Below, piece after piece: positions 47,079 to 56,847 of a DNA stretch of 64,000 bases. Location of the stretch: NCBI RefSeq assembly GCF_004745825.1, contig NZ_SRLA01000003.1, forward strand, positions 248,001 to 312,000. Reading direction: 5' to 3'. This stretch comes from Hymenobacter fodinae. GTDB taxonomy: Bacteria; Bacteroidota; Bacteroidia; Cytophagales; Hymenobacteraceae. Made by a program: the position numbers and the translations under genes. The notes beneath the pieces are model-generated. The model was not told where the DNA came from and ran no database searches. It saw only the letters and a list, made by a program, of their open reading frames with translations. Position 1 is the stretch's first letter; every line of letters starts with the position of its first letter.

Positions 47079-47417
47079 ATGATTGCCTGCTACCAACTGC
47101 TACCAACTAGTTACCTGCTCGCGTTGGCCCCCACTGCGGTTACCACTGCCGAAACTGAGTTAGCCGCTCACTTGTCTCATGCCTGCCTTAGTGGGAAGCC
47201 CGCCGTATGGATTGACTGCCGCCTGCTGGAAACCGTGTCGCCAACGGCGGCCTGGCTGCTCTGGGCCTGTCAGCAGCGCTTGCACCGGCGCAAAGCCCGG
47301 CTGGTGCTTTGTCAAGTATCCGGTGCCGTTAAGCGCACCCTGCGGCACACGCTGGCTAGCACGGGTGCCCACCTGATGATGGTGCCCACCCTCGACGACG
47401 CAGCGGCTCTCGAGTAG
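47079..47417 (+). CDS. Small STAS-domain-like protein
   Basis: A 112-residue protein from the ATG at 47079 (a GTG at 47043 is possible). The pattern VWIDCRLLETVSPTAAWLLWACQQRLHRRKARLVLCQVSGAVKRTLRHTLASTGAHLMMVPTLDDAAALE follows the STAS fold: a beta-strand ending in acidic/Ser residues, a helix with small residues, a second strand (ARLVLCQV), a helix and the final DDAAAL helix. STAS proteins act as anti-anti-sigma factors or signalling adaptors; the Ser in ETVSPT is at the usual phosphorylation site. It is 510 bp upstream of the giant histidine kinase on the same strand, but a functional link is only a suggestion. Membership is a pattern judgement without a database match. Confidence 0.55.
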   Translation: MIACYQLLPTSYLLALAPTAVTTAETELAAHLSHACLSGKPAVWIDCRLLETVSPTAAWLLWACQQRLHRRKARLVLCQVSGAVKRTLRHTLASTGAHLMMVPTLDDAAALE

Positions 47418-47926
47418 TTTCCTTAGCTTGGGTCAGCGTGTACTCCCATGGCCAGCACGCCGTACTGGCCTAGGCCAGTAGAGCAGGCTTACCCGTCTGC
47501 TCAGGGTGTGAGCCCGCCATTACCATCAGCTCCTACCCGGAAACCTGACCGGCCGCTAGCACGCGCCCGTACTTTAGGCGCGCGGAAAGTCCGCCCGAAG
47601 AGCACTCCTTCCGCCAGGGTCGCCCAACTACCGTACCCGGTCTCTCCCTGCTCAACTCCGGGCACGCGGGAGCTAGGCCAGCGTGGGTGGGCACCAGATT
47701 CGGGTATCGGCCTATATAATTTAGGTTTCCATACTTGCCTCACATTGGCACTTAACTCCTAACTACAGAGCAGGTTGCCGGGGCTTGATCCGCACGCCTT
47801 TATAGATGAGCTTGTTGAGACAGCGGGAATCCTGTTACTTACGAGGTCATCTTATTTTACCCGGGCTTCCTGCAGGCAGGTACATAGACACCGCCGGAAC
47901 CCGTAGTGGTACTTACGCACCAATTC
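47418..47926. other. Intergenic region before the giant histidine kinase
   Basis: The 509-bp gap has the 18-bp palindrome at 47463-47480 and an AT-rich patch (TATATAATTTAGG, 47714-47726) that could be part of a promoter. One open frame in it (47448-47762) has a biased Pro/Arg/Ser composition and no family, and I do not call it. Confidence 0.4.
47463..47480. repeat. 18-bp perfect palindrome centred on GGCCTAGGCC
   Basis: TACTGGCCTAGGCCAGTA is a perfect palindrome and the longest symmetric form of the decamer seen in this window. It lies 46 bp after the STAS-like gene. Confidence 0.7.
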
Positions 47927-50900
47927 ATGGATTCCCTCGGCTCCTCCTCTACCGCGACAAATGGTGCCCAATCTGCTTCGAAAGGTGCGAGCCAAGGGAC
48001 ACCAACCAACAACCAAGAGTTGCTGGAACTGATGCCGTGGGGAGTGCTGGAACTGGCTCCCGATGGCAAGGTGACTTACCTCAATGCCGCTGCTGCTACC
48101 TTGTGGGGAGTGCCCACTCAGGCGGCGCTAGGCCACCTGCCGGCTCAGGTGCACCCTGCCGTGCTGCCTGCGGAATTGCTAGCTGCCTTAGCCCAACCCG
48201 GTACGCCCCCGGCCGACTACTGGCTGCCCTATTCTGGGCAGTGGATTGGCGTGCGCACAGCCTCAGCCCCCAACGGGCAGCGCTGGGTGTTCTGGGACAA
48301 CGTGACGGCCCGCCACCAGGCCGAAGCCGACAGGCAGCGCAGCCACGAGTTGCTACTGGATATGGAGTCCGTGGCCCACACCGGCTCCTACGAGGCTGAC
48401 CTAGTCAGCGGCAGCTTCTACTTCTCCGATGGCCTGTACCAGCTGTTTGGGGAGGCGCCACAAGCCTTTGAGGTCACGCTCGAAACTATCGATGCCCGTT
48501 CTCACCCCGACGACGTGGCCACTGTGCGACGGGTACTCAATGAGGCCATTCGCACCAAGCAGCCCTACACGTACCGCCGCCGCATCCGCCGCCCCGACGG
48601 CACCGAGCGCACCCTAGAAGCTCACGGCGAAGTACGCTGCGACGCGGCCGGCAACGCTGTGCAGCTCCGCGGGCTGGTGCAGGATATAACCGAGCGGGTA
48701 CAGGCCGAACAAGCGCTGCACGAGAGCCATGAGCTGCTGCGCGCTACCATTGACAGCTCCCTGGATATGGTGCAGGTGTTCGAGGCCGTGCGCGACGAGC
48801 AAGGGGCCGTGATAGATTTCATCTGGGTGCTCAACAACGCCGCCGCTGAACGCTACTACGGCAACGTTATCGGCCAGCACCTGCGCCAAATGAACCCAGG
48901 CGTGGTGGAAGCAGGCATTTTCGATGCCTTCCGGCAGGTGCTTGAAACGGGCGTGCCCGACCAGCGCGAGCACCACTACGTGCACGAGCAGTTCGATGGG
49001 TGGTTTCACCAATCCACCGTGAAGCTAGGTGATGGGGTGACGACGACCACCCACGACATTACCGCTCGCAAGCAAGCCGAGCAGGAACTGCGCGAAACGA
49101 AAGAGCTGCTACAGGCCACGCTGGATAGCTCCCACCACGTCGTGCAGGCCTTCAAAGCCGTGCGGGATGCCGATGGGAAGATTGTCGATTTTACCTGGCT
49201 ATTCACCAACCAGGTCTGGCTGAAGCAGTACGGCGGCCCCATGACGGGCAAGAGCCTGCTGCAAGAGAACCCGGGCGTGGTGGAAACGGGCTTGTTCGAG
49301 AAGTTCGTGCAGGTGACCGAAACCGGCGTGCCCATCGACCATGAGCAGTACTACGCCCACGAGCAATTTAATGCGTGGTTTCACCAAACCCTGGTGCGCA
49401 TGGGCGACGGCTTCGTGATGAATACGGTCGAAATTACGGAGCGCAAGCAAGCCGAGCTAGAGCTTCAGGAAAGCAAGAACCTCATCCAGACGGTGTTTGA
49501 TGTTTCCCTGAACCCTATCGCCTATAACCAGGCGGTGCGCGACACCTCGGGCCATATCATCGATTTCGAGTTTCGGCTACAAAACCAACAAGCGCGCCGG
49601 TATACGGCCGCCGACCAGGTAGGCAAGCGCTATTCGGAAGCGTACCCAGGAATACTTGATACTCCTGTATTTACGCTGTACAGCGAGGTAGTGGAAACCG
49701 GGCACCCGCTGGATACCGAAATCCAGGTCACCCTCCAGGGTATCCCGTATTGGTTTCACCTGCTAGCCGCCAAGCTAGGCGACGGCCTCGTGGCCTCAGC
49801 AATCGACATCACGGAGCGCAAGCAAGCTCAGGAAGAACTTATCAGTTTGAAGGAGAAGCTGGCGCAGCAGGCCCAGGACAGGTACCACTCGCTCTTTCAC
49901 ACCATGGAAGAAGGCGTTTCCATCCTGGAAATGCTGTATGACGACCACGGCCAGCCCGTGGATATGCAGTGGGTGGAAGTCAACCCAGCCTTCAAGCGCA
50001 TCACCGGCCTGACCGACGTGGCCGGCAAGCGCACCAGCACGGTTGTCCCCACGGAGCAGTACTGGCTAGATGCCTACGATAGCGTGGTAAAAACGGGCAA
50101 GGCTCTGCGCTACGAGAACTACCACGCCGGCGCTCAGCAGTGGTACCGCACGCACACCTCCCGCATTGGCGGGCCCGAGAGCCGGATAGTGGCGAATGTG
50201 TTCGAGGATATTACCGAGCACAAGCGGCACGAAGCGCAGCTGCGCCAGGCGGCCGAGACCGAAACGTTCCGCCTGCAGCTAACCGATACCCTAGGCCCCC
50301 TAGCCGACGCGGTATCCATTCAGGAAGCCGCGACGCGCCTGGCTCGCCAGCACTTCGGGGCCGACCGCTGCTACTACTGCGAAATCGTCGACGGGCAAGT
50401 CGTCATCCAGCGCGAAGCTGCCACCGAAGGGCTGCCGTCGGTGGCGGGCACTTACCCGCTGGCCAACTTTGCGGTGCTGAAGGCTGGCCACCCCCTTGTG
50501 GTGCGCGACGTGCGCCAGGAGGAATCAGTAGACGAGAACCTGCGCCAGCTTTGCGTGCAGCGGCAAGTCATTTCCTACCTCGACGTACCCGTCATTAAAA
50601 ACGGGCAGCCCGTCGGGGTACTGTGCCTGGTGCAAAGCACCCCTAGGGAGTGGACCGCCGCCGAAGCCGCCCTAGCGGCCGAGGTAGCCGAGCGCGCTTG
50701 GGCCGCCGTGGAGCGTGCCCGCACCGAAGAAGCCCTGCGCGCGGGCGAGCAGCGGCTCCGGCTCGTTACCAACGCTACGCCGGCCCTCATCGCCTACGTC
50801 GATGCCGGGCTGCGGTATCGCTTTATCAATCAGCGCTACCAGGAGTGGTTTGGCCGCGCGCAGGAAGAGCTGCGGGGCCAGCCCTTGCGCGAGGTGGTGG

Positions 50901-53900
50901 GCGAGGAAGCCTTTGCCCGGCTACTGCCCCACGCCGAAGCGGCACTGGCGGGCCAGCAGCAGTCGTTCGAAGAAGAGATGAATTTCCGAACTGCCGGGCG
51001 GCGGCACGTGCAGACCGAGTTTGTGCCCGACGTGCAGCCCGACGGCTCGGTGGCTGGCTACTACTCGATGGTTGTCGACATCACCGAGCGCAAGCAACAG
51101 GAGCAGCGGCAGGCATTTTTGCTCCAGTTCTCCGACGCGCTGCGGGCCGAGCCCACCGCCGACGCTGCGGCCAACCGCGCCCTGGCCCTGCTCAGCGAGC
51201 AGCTAGGACTCGACCGCTGCTACATCGCCGAGTACCACCTAGAGGCCGGCCACGCCGACATCCTGCACCAGGTCGGCAACGACCGGGTGCCGCCGCTGCC
51301 CGGCGGCATTCGCCTCTCCGACTTTCCCGAAACCTTCCGCTTGGTGTTTGACCGCACGCTGGTCATCGACGACTTCGCCGCGACCGAAGGCCTGTCCGAC
51401 ACGGACAGGCGCAACATTGGGGCCCTAGGCCTGCGGGCCCTGGTAGCCGCCGCCCTGCGCCAGGGCGAGCAGCGCCCTTATTGGGCTATCGTAGCGGTGG
51501 CGGCCGCGCCTCGGCGCTGGACGCCCGCTGAGGTGGCACTACTCGAAGAAGCAACCGAGCGCACCTGGGCGGCCCTGGAGCGCGCCCGCGCCGAAGCGGC
51601 CCTGCGCCAGTCGGAAGAAAAGTTTCGCACCCTGTTTGAGACGATTGACGAAGGCTTTTGCGTGCAGGAGCTCGTAGTTGACGAGCGCGGCCAGGCGGTT
51701 GATATTATTTACTGGGAAGCAAACGCGGCATTTCAACAGCATACGGGGCTAGCCGTTGGCAACGGCAAGCGAGCGAGCGAAGTATTTCCGCACATCGAGC
51801 CGCACTGGTTCGACGCGCTGACGCGGGTCTATCAAACGGGCCATATCGAACGAATAGAAGCCTACAACACGGACACCGGCCGCTGGCTGACCACCCAGTA
51901 TTTGCGCATCGGCCACGCGGGCAGCCCCTTTATTGCCGCCGTGTTCAGCGACATCACCGAGCGCAAGCGCCACGAGCAACGGCAGGAGTTTCTGCTGCAG
52001 TTCTCCGACGCGCTACGGACCGAGCCCACCGCCGACGCCGTGGCAAACCGCGCGCTCCACCTGCTTAGCGAACAGCTGGGCCTCGACCGTAGCTACATTA
52101 CCACCTACTACCCACACGAAAACCGCGCCGACGTCGACTATCAGCTCGGCAACGACCGTGTGGCGCCGCTGCCCGCCTACTTCGTGCTGTCCGACTACCC
52201 CGAAGCCTACAAGACCGCGCTTAGACATACCGTCGTTATTGAAGACGATTTCGAGAGACCGGGCTTGTCGGAAACCGAGCGTCGTAACAGCGCCAAGCTC
52301 GGCATGCGGGCGATGGTGGGCGCAACGCTGCGCAAAGAGAATAAACCGCTTTGGTCGCTGGTTGCCATCAACGCGCAGCCGCGACGCTGGACGCCAGGCG
52401 AGATGGCGCTGCTGGAAGAAGTAGCCGAACGGACGTGGGTGGCCCTGGAGCAGGCAAAAATTGAAGAAGAGCTGCGCACCAGCGAAGCCACCCTCACCGC
52501 GGTGTTCGACGCCCTGCCGGTAGGCATTGGCCTGACCGATGCCCACGGGCGGCTAACCCTGGCCAACCACCAGATGCGGCGCTACCTGCCCACTGGCATC
52601 ATGCCCTCGCGCGACGCGCTGCCGCAGCAGCAGCGCTGGTACGCCGAACGCCCGGACGGCAGCCCGCTCCCGCCCACCGAATTTCCGGGCGCCCGCGCCC
52701 AGCGGGGCGAGAAAGTGGTACCGGGCATAGAAATGCTGCACACGCCGGCCGAGGGCCCGCCAGTTTGGACGCAGGTATTTGCCGTGCCACTGCAGCACGA
52801 CCACGAAAAGGTGACTGGCCACGTTACGGCTATTCTTGACATCGACGCCCAAAAGCGGGCCGAGCTGCAGCATGCGTTTCTGCTGCAGCTCAGCGACGCG
52901 CTCCGGCCGCTCTCCGACTCCGCCGAGATTGAAACCGCCGGCTGCCGCCTGCTGGGCGAATGGCTGGACGCGCACCGCGTGAATTACGTGGAAATAAATG
53001 AAGCCGAGGGCCGCGCCTGGGTGGGCAAACAGTACCTACGCCCCGGCGCGGCTTCCATTGCGGGCGAATACTCCATCGACGCGTTCAGCTGGACGGCGCC
53101 GCCGCTGCGCCGCGGTGAGGCCGTGGTGGTGGCCGACGTGTACCATTCCGACCTCGTGCCGCCGGACTCCCTAGCGGCGATGGAAGCCGTTGAGCAGCGC
53201 GCCATCGTGCTTATCCCGCTGGTGAAGAACGGGGCTTGGATAGGCGTGCTGGCGGTGGGCAACGACCGACCGCGTGATTGGCAAGCCGCGGAAGTAATGC
53301 TGGCCCGCGAAACGCTGGAGCGCACCTGGGCCGCCGCCGAGCGTGCCCGCACCGAAGAGGCCCTGGCCGCCAGCGAGCAGCGCCTGCGGGCCCTGATTAC
53401 TAATCTGCCGGGTGCCGCCGCCTTCGTGGTGGGCCCCGACCTGCGCTACCAGCTGGCTGGCGGCGAAGCCCTCGACGCGGCGGGCCTAGAGCCGGCCGAC
53501 CTGATAGGCCGCACCGTGGCTGAGGCCATGCCACCCGAGCTGGTGCCGCAGTACGAAATGCACTACCGGCAGGCCCTAGGTGGGCAGAGCTTCGCGCTGG
53601 AGCACACGGCCCACGGCCGCACGTTCATTTCGCGCGGGGTGCCGCTGCTGGACCTCGCCGGCCGGCCCGAGGCGGTGCTGGTGGTGAGCTACGACATCAC
53701 AGCCCGCAAGCGGGCGGAGGAAGCCTTACAAGTGTCGGAAACGAAATACCGTACCTTGTTCGAGACCATGGACCAGGGCTTCGGCATCGGTCAGGTGCTG
53801 CCCGCCGACGAAGCTACCGGCACGCCCCTAGACTGGCAGTGGCTGGAAGTGAACCCCCAGTTTGAGCGCCTGACTGGCTTGCCCCGTGCTGATGTGCTCA

Positions 53901-55615
53901 GCCAAACGACGCGCCAGCTGATACCTGGCCTAGAAGAAATCTGGTATGAGCGCTACGCCCAGGCTGCTGCGGGTGAGACGGTCAATTTTGAGGCGTATTC
54001 GCCCGTGCTGGAGCGCTGGTTCGACGTGTACGCCTTTGCCCTAGGCCCACCCGATAACCGCCGCGTGGCGGTGCTGTTCAGCAACACCTCTGAGCAGAAG
54101 CAAATCGAAGCCGCACTGCGCGAAGCCGAGGCGCGCTACCGCCAGCAGCTAGAGCAGCAAGTAGCCGAGCGCACCCGCGAGCTGAGCGAAAGCCGCGACC
54201 TGCTGCAGTCGGTGTTCGATACCAGCCTGATTTCTATGTCGGTGCTGAACGCCGTGCGCGACGAGAACGGGCAGATTCAGGATTTCCGCCTTGGCTTGGT
54301 TAACAAAAGGTTAGAGCGCGAAACCGGCCGCACGGACCTGGTTGGCCGGCTGTACGCCGAAGTATACCCTGGTATCCGGCAGGTGGGCATCTTCGATCTG
54401 ATGCTGCGGGCCCTGGCCACGGGGGAACCCCAGGGTATGGAATACTTCTATGAGTACGATGGGTTTAACCAGTGGTTTGCCTGCCAGTTTGTACAGATGG
54501 GCGACGGCGTGGTGGCCACTAACCTCGACATCACCGAGCGCAAAACGTATGAACAGGAGCGCCTGAAAAACTTACGCTTACTGGAGCAGGCCGAAGCTGT
54601 GGCGGGCTTGGGCAGTTGGGACTATGACCTGGTTACTAAGGTCATGCTTTGGTCTGACGGGATGTACCAGCTCTTTGGTCTGCCCGTAGGCAGCTCCATA
54701 ACGCCGCAACACTACCTGGAGGTAGTGCTGCCGGAAGATCGGCCGCGGGCAGAGCAGCTGGTGCACCATCTCCTTATAGGAGAAGGCTTTGAGGATACGC
54801 TGCGCCTGCAGGTACACGGGCAGATAAAAACCGTGCGCATGAAGGCGGTGGTGCTCCCTGGAGAGGATGGGCAGCCAGCCCGAGTACTGGGCGTGGACTT
54901 GGACATCACGGAGCTGCAGCGCCTGGAAGCCGATAACCTACGCCTGCGCCTTACGCAGCAGCAAACTTTGTTTGAGGCGGTGCAGGCCGCGCAGGAAACC
55001 GAGCGCAAGCGTATGGCCGAAAGCCTACACAACGGTATCGGGCAGATTCTGTACGCCACCAAGCTCCGCCTCGATGGGCTCAACTCTCCCCTGCTGGCCA
55101 CCGACCCCACGCTGCTGTTGGCCCGCCGCGAGGCCGAGCAGCTCCTCAGCGAGGCCATTGGTCAAACCCGCGCCCTTTCGCATGAGCTGGTGCCCATAGT
55201 GCTCGAAAAATTTGGCTTAGCGACTGCCCTGCAGGACATTGGCCGGAAAATGAGTACCCCGCAGCTACCTCTGCGCATCCAGGTATTGCTCGACGACGCC
55301 GTGGCACCTCTCGCGCCCGCTCTCCAAATGGCCCTTTACCGCATGGCCCAGGAGCTGGCCCAGAACATTGTGAAGCACGCCCGCGGCGCTACCGAGGCTA
55401 GCTTGGAGCTGGAGACCATGCCCGGTTGGGTGTTGCTGCGGGCCGAGGATAATGGCGCTGGCTTTGCCATAAACCCAGCCCACAGCAGTGGCCTAGGGCT
55501 GCGCAGCATCCGCGACCGGGTGGCCCTGCTCGGCGGACAAGTAGAGCATGGCTCCGTCCCGAGTGGCGGAGCCTACGTACGTATTCGTATCCCTTTATCT
55601 AACCCTCAATCATGA
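47927..55615 (+). CDS. Giant cytoplasmic PAS/GAF sensor histidine kinase (HisKA_3 type)
   Basis: A 2562-residue sensor kinase from the ATG at 47927 (a GTG 7 codons upstream is possible). No membrane segment is evident. I count 13 PAS-like and 4 GAF-like modules: PAS at ~30-145, 145-255, 265-380, 390-500, 510-625, 645-760, 940-1050, 1225-1345, 1520-1640, 1815-1925, 1935-2055, 2085-2200, 2215-2330; GAF at ~775-930, 1060-1220, 1350-1510, 1645-1810. Most PAS modules end with the DITERKQAE-type motif. A short coiled coil (AERTRELSESRDLL) lies near 2075. The kinase core has the H-box ERKRMAESLHNGIGQ with His2368 and an ATPase with ELAQNIVKHA, EDNGAGF and GLGLRSI. It overlaps the response regulator gene by 4 nt, so it surely phosphorylates it. 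The signals sensed are unknown; small ligands, redox or light are common for such domains. Confidence 0.93.
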   Translation: MDSLGSSSTATNGAQSASKGASQGTPTNNQELLELMPWGVLELAPDGKVTYLNAAAATLWGVPTQAALGHLPAQVHPAVLPAELLAALAQPGTPPADYWLPYSGQWIGVRTASAPNGQRWVFWDNVTARHQAEADRQRSHELLLDMESVAHTGSYEADLVSGSFYFSDGLYQLFGEAPQAFEVTLETIDARSHPDDVATVRRVLNEAIRTKQPYTYRRRIRRPDGTERTLEAHGEVRCDAAGNAVQLRGLVQDITERVQAEQALHESHELLRATIDSSLDMVQVFEAVRDEQGAVIDFIWVLNNAAAERYYGNVIGQHLRQMNPGVVEAGIFDAFRQVLETGVPDQREHHYVHEQFDGWFHQSTVKLGDGVTTTTHDITARKQAEQELRETKELLQATLDSSHHVVQAFKAVRDADGKIVDFTWLFTNQVWLKQYGGPMTGKSLLQENPGVVETGLFEKFVQVTETGVPIDHEQYYAHEQFNAWFHQTLVRMGDGFVMNTVEITERKQAELELQESKNLIQTVFDVSLNPIAYNQAVRDTSGHIIDFEFRLQNQQARRYTAADQVGKRYSEAYPGILDTPVFTLYSEVVETGHPLDTEIQVTLQGIPYWFHLLAAKLGDGLVASAIDITERKQAQEELISLKEKLAQQAQDRYHSLFHTMEEGVSILEMLYDDHGQPVDMQWVEVNPAFKRITGLTDVAGKRTSTVVPTEQYWLDAYDSVVKTGKALRYENYHAGAQQWYRTHTSRIGGPESRIVANVFEDITEHKRHEAQLRQAAETETFRLQLTDTLGPLADAVSIQEAATRLARQHFGADRCYYCEIVDGQVVIQREAATEGLPSVAGTYPLANFAVLKAGHPLVVRDVRQEESVDENLRQLCVQRQVISYLDVPVIKNGQPVGVLCLVQSTPREWTAAEAALAAEVAERAWAAVERARTEEALRAGEQRLRLVTNATPALIAYVDAGLRYRFINQRYQEWFGRAQEELRGQPLREVVGEEAFARLLPHAEAALAGQQQSFEEEMNFRTAGRRHVQTEFVPDVQPDGSVAGYYSMVVDITERKQQEQRQAFLLQFSDALRAEPTADAAANRALALLSEQLGLDRCYIAEYHLEAGHADILHQVGNDRVPPLPGGIRLSDFPETFRLVFDRTLVIDDFAATEGLSDTDRRNIGALGLRALVAAALRQGEQRPYWAIVAVAAAPRRWTPAEVALLEEATERTWAALERARAEAALRQSEEKFRTLFETIDEGFCVQELVVDERGQAVDIIYWEANAAFQQHTGLAVGNGKRASEVFPHIEPHWFDALTRVYQTGHIERIEAYNTDTGRWLTTQYLRIGHAGSPFIAAVFSDITERKRHEQRQEFLLQFSDALRTEPTADAVANRALHLLSEQLGLDRSYITTYYPHENRADVDYQLGNDRVAPLPAYFVLSDYPEAYKTALRHTVVIEDDFERPGLSETERRNSAKLGMRAMVGATLRKENKPLWSLVAINAQPRRWTPGEMALLEEVAERTWVALEQAKIEEELRTSEATLTAVFDALPVGIGLTDAHGRLTLANHQMRRYLPTGIMPSRDALPQQQRWYAERPDGSPLPPTEFPGARAQRGEKVVPGIEMLHTPAEGPPVWTQVFAVPLQHDHEKVTGHVTAILDIDAQKRAELQHAFLLQLSDALRPLSDSAEIETAGCRLLGEWLDAHRVNYVEINEAEGRAWVGKQYLRPGAASIAGEYSIDAFSWTAPPLRRGEAVVVADVYHSDLVPPDSLAAMEAVEQRAIVLIPLVKNGAWIGVLAVGNDRPRDWQAAEVMLARETLERTWAAAERARTEEALAASEQRLRALITNLPGAAAFVVGPDLRYQLAGGEALDAAGLEPADLIGRTVAEAMPPELVPQYEMHYRQALGGQSFALEHTAHGRTFISRGVPLLDLAGRPEAVLVVSYDITARKRAEEALQVSETKYRTLFETMDQGFGIGQVLPADEATGTPLDWQWLEVNPQFERLTGLPRADVLSQTTRQLIPGLEEIWYERYAQAAAGETVNFEAYSPVLERWFDVYAFALGPPDNRRVAVLFSNTSEQKQIEAALREAEARYRQQLEQQVAERTRELSESRDLLQSVFDTSLISMSVLNAVRDENGQIQDFRLGLVNKRLERETGRTDLVGRLYAEVYPGIRQVGIFDLMLRALATGEPQGMEYFYEYDGFNQWFACQFVQMGDGVVATNLDITERKTYEQERLKNLRLLEQAEAVAGLGSWDYDLVTKVMLWSDGMYQLFGLPVGSSITPQHYLEVVLPEDRPRAEQLVHHLLIGEGFEDTLRLQVHGQIKTVRMKAVVLPGEDGQPARVLGVDLDITELQRLEADNLRLRLTQQQTLFEAVQAAQETERKRMAESLHNGIGQILYATKLRLDGLNSPLLATDPTLLLARREAEQLLSEAIGQTRALSHELVPIVLEKFGLATALQDIGRKMSTPQLPLRIQVLLDDAVAPLAPALQMALYRMAQELAQNIVKHARGATEASLELETMPGWVLLRAEDNGAGFAINPAHSSGLGLRSIRDRVALLGGQVEHGSVPSGGAYVRIRIPLSNPQS

Positions 55616-56253
55616 TTCGCTTATTTCTCGTTGACGACCACGCCGTGCTGCGCGCCGGCCTGCGGATTTTGCTGCAGCAAGAAGATTCGCTGGAGGTGGT
55701 AGGAGAAGCTGAAAACGGCGAGCAGTTGCTGGCGCAGCTCCCCACCACCCCCTGCGACGTAGTATTGCTAGACCTCCACATGCCGGGCCTCGATGGCCTA
55801 GCCACCACCCAACGGCTGCGGGCCGAGTATCCCGATGTGCGGGTGCTGGTGCTATCGATGGTCGACAATGAGCAGTCCATTGGGCAGGTTCTGGCGGCGG
55901 GAGCCTCGGGATATGTGTTGAAGAACGCCGGCCACGACGAAATTGTGGTGGCCGTGCGGACCGTGTTTGCGGGACGACGCTTCCTGTGCTCTGAGCTGGG
56001 GCTGGCCATGCTAAATAAAGTGCTGATTGGCAGCCCTGAGCCCGTTGTTAAAACTACGGGTGGCCTGTCGGCACGGGAGCAGGAGGTGCTGCACTTAGTG
56101 GCCGAGGGGCTCACGACGGCGCAGATTGCCGACAAGCTCTTTACCAGTCCGCGCACTGTAGAAACGCACCGCCAGAACATCATGGAGAAAACTGGCGCCA
56201 AAAACACCGCTGCCCTCATTAAATTGGCCAGCACCCAAGGCTGGCTGACCTAA
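55612..56253 (+). CDS. NarL/LuxR-family response regulator
   Basis: A 213-residue two-domain regulator. The receiver domain has the acidic pair Asp8/Asp9, phosphoacceptor Asp54 (VVLLDLHMPGLDG), Ser82 and Lys104 (GYVLKNAG). The C-terminal LuxR-type helix-turn-helix begins at GLSAREQEVLHLVAEGLTTAQIADKLFTSPRTVETHRQNIMEKTGAKN. Its ATG overlaps the kinase stop (ATGA), the classic sign of a coupled two-gene operon. Targets are unknown. A strong terminator follows, closing the operon. Confidence 0.97.
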   Translation: MIRLFLVDDHAVLRAGLRILLQQEDSLEVVGEAENGEQLLAQLPTTPCDVVLLDLHMPGLDGLATTQRLRAEYPDVRVLVLSMVDNEQSIGQVLAAGASGYVLKNAGHDEIVVAVRTVFAGRRFLCSELGLAMLNKVLIGSPEPVVKTTGGLSAREQEVLHLVAEGLTTAQIADKLFTSPRTVETHRQNIMEKTGAKNTAALIKLASTQGWLT

Positions 56254-56847
56254 GCGTGCGTACCCGCCGCTGGGCACATGAGTTGCTGGCCTACCTACTG
56301 GCCTAGCGCTATATGCCGGAAACTGAAACCCCGCCACGCCCCAACCTCCTACCTGTTGGGGCGTGGCGGGGCACTTTTTGTTGGCAATGACCGGCGAGCC
56401 GACAGGCAGATTTTAGGCCCATTGCCCCAGGATGCCGACTACATTCTTACACTAGTAGTTTCACTAAGGGGTGGCCTACCAATTGGTACTGGGGGCTTGG
56501 CTGGTATTATTTCTGCCAAGTTTGGCCTAGGCTCGCGGCGGCACTGTGCGTGAGGGCATTATCAGGAAATTAACTTTTGGAGCGGCGAGGCCATAGCTCA
56601 GCGCTACGCCTGGCATATTGTGCCACTTTCCCCTTATCTTGTATACCACTGGCGGTGCGCAGAGCCGGGTGAGAATGAGTGCACGAGAAGGTACAGTAAT
56701 AGTCGCCTCGCCCCAACATACTTACCCTGTTCAGCTAGGCCAGTATCCGCCGCCTTGTCTTACTCCTGACATGTGTTTTTCTCGGCCGTCCGACCCCTTT
56801 GGGTGTGATGGTGGCCTAGGCAAAACGCGTTCTTCTTTGCTACCTCT
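56254..56847. other. Intergenic region between response regulator and CHU_C gene
   Basis: The first part holds the strong terminator at 56329-56379. The remaining ~465 bp contain scattered GGCCTAG motifs and no recognisable gene, and should include the promoter of the CHU_C-domain gene; a CTTTG element lies 12 bp before its ATG. Confidence 0.4.
56329..56379 (+). terminator. Strong intrinsic terminator of the kinase-regulator operon
   Basis: A perfect 17-bp stem (CCCCGCCACGCCCCAAC and its complement) with a 9-nt loop is followed by CACTTTTTG. It lies 76 bp after the response regulator stop. Confidence 0.92.

Noticed and set aside
47582..47625. GGAAAGTCCG segment resembling the start of RNase P RNA
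   Set aside because: Only ten bases match; the rest lacks the conserved core elements of RNase P RNA and the region is too short before the kinase gene.
47448..47762. 104-codon frame before the giant kinase
   Set aside because: Pro/Arg/Ser-rich, no domain, and it spans the perfect palindrome; not supported as a gene.
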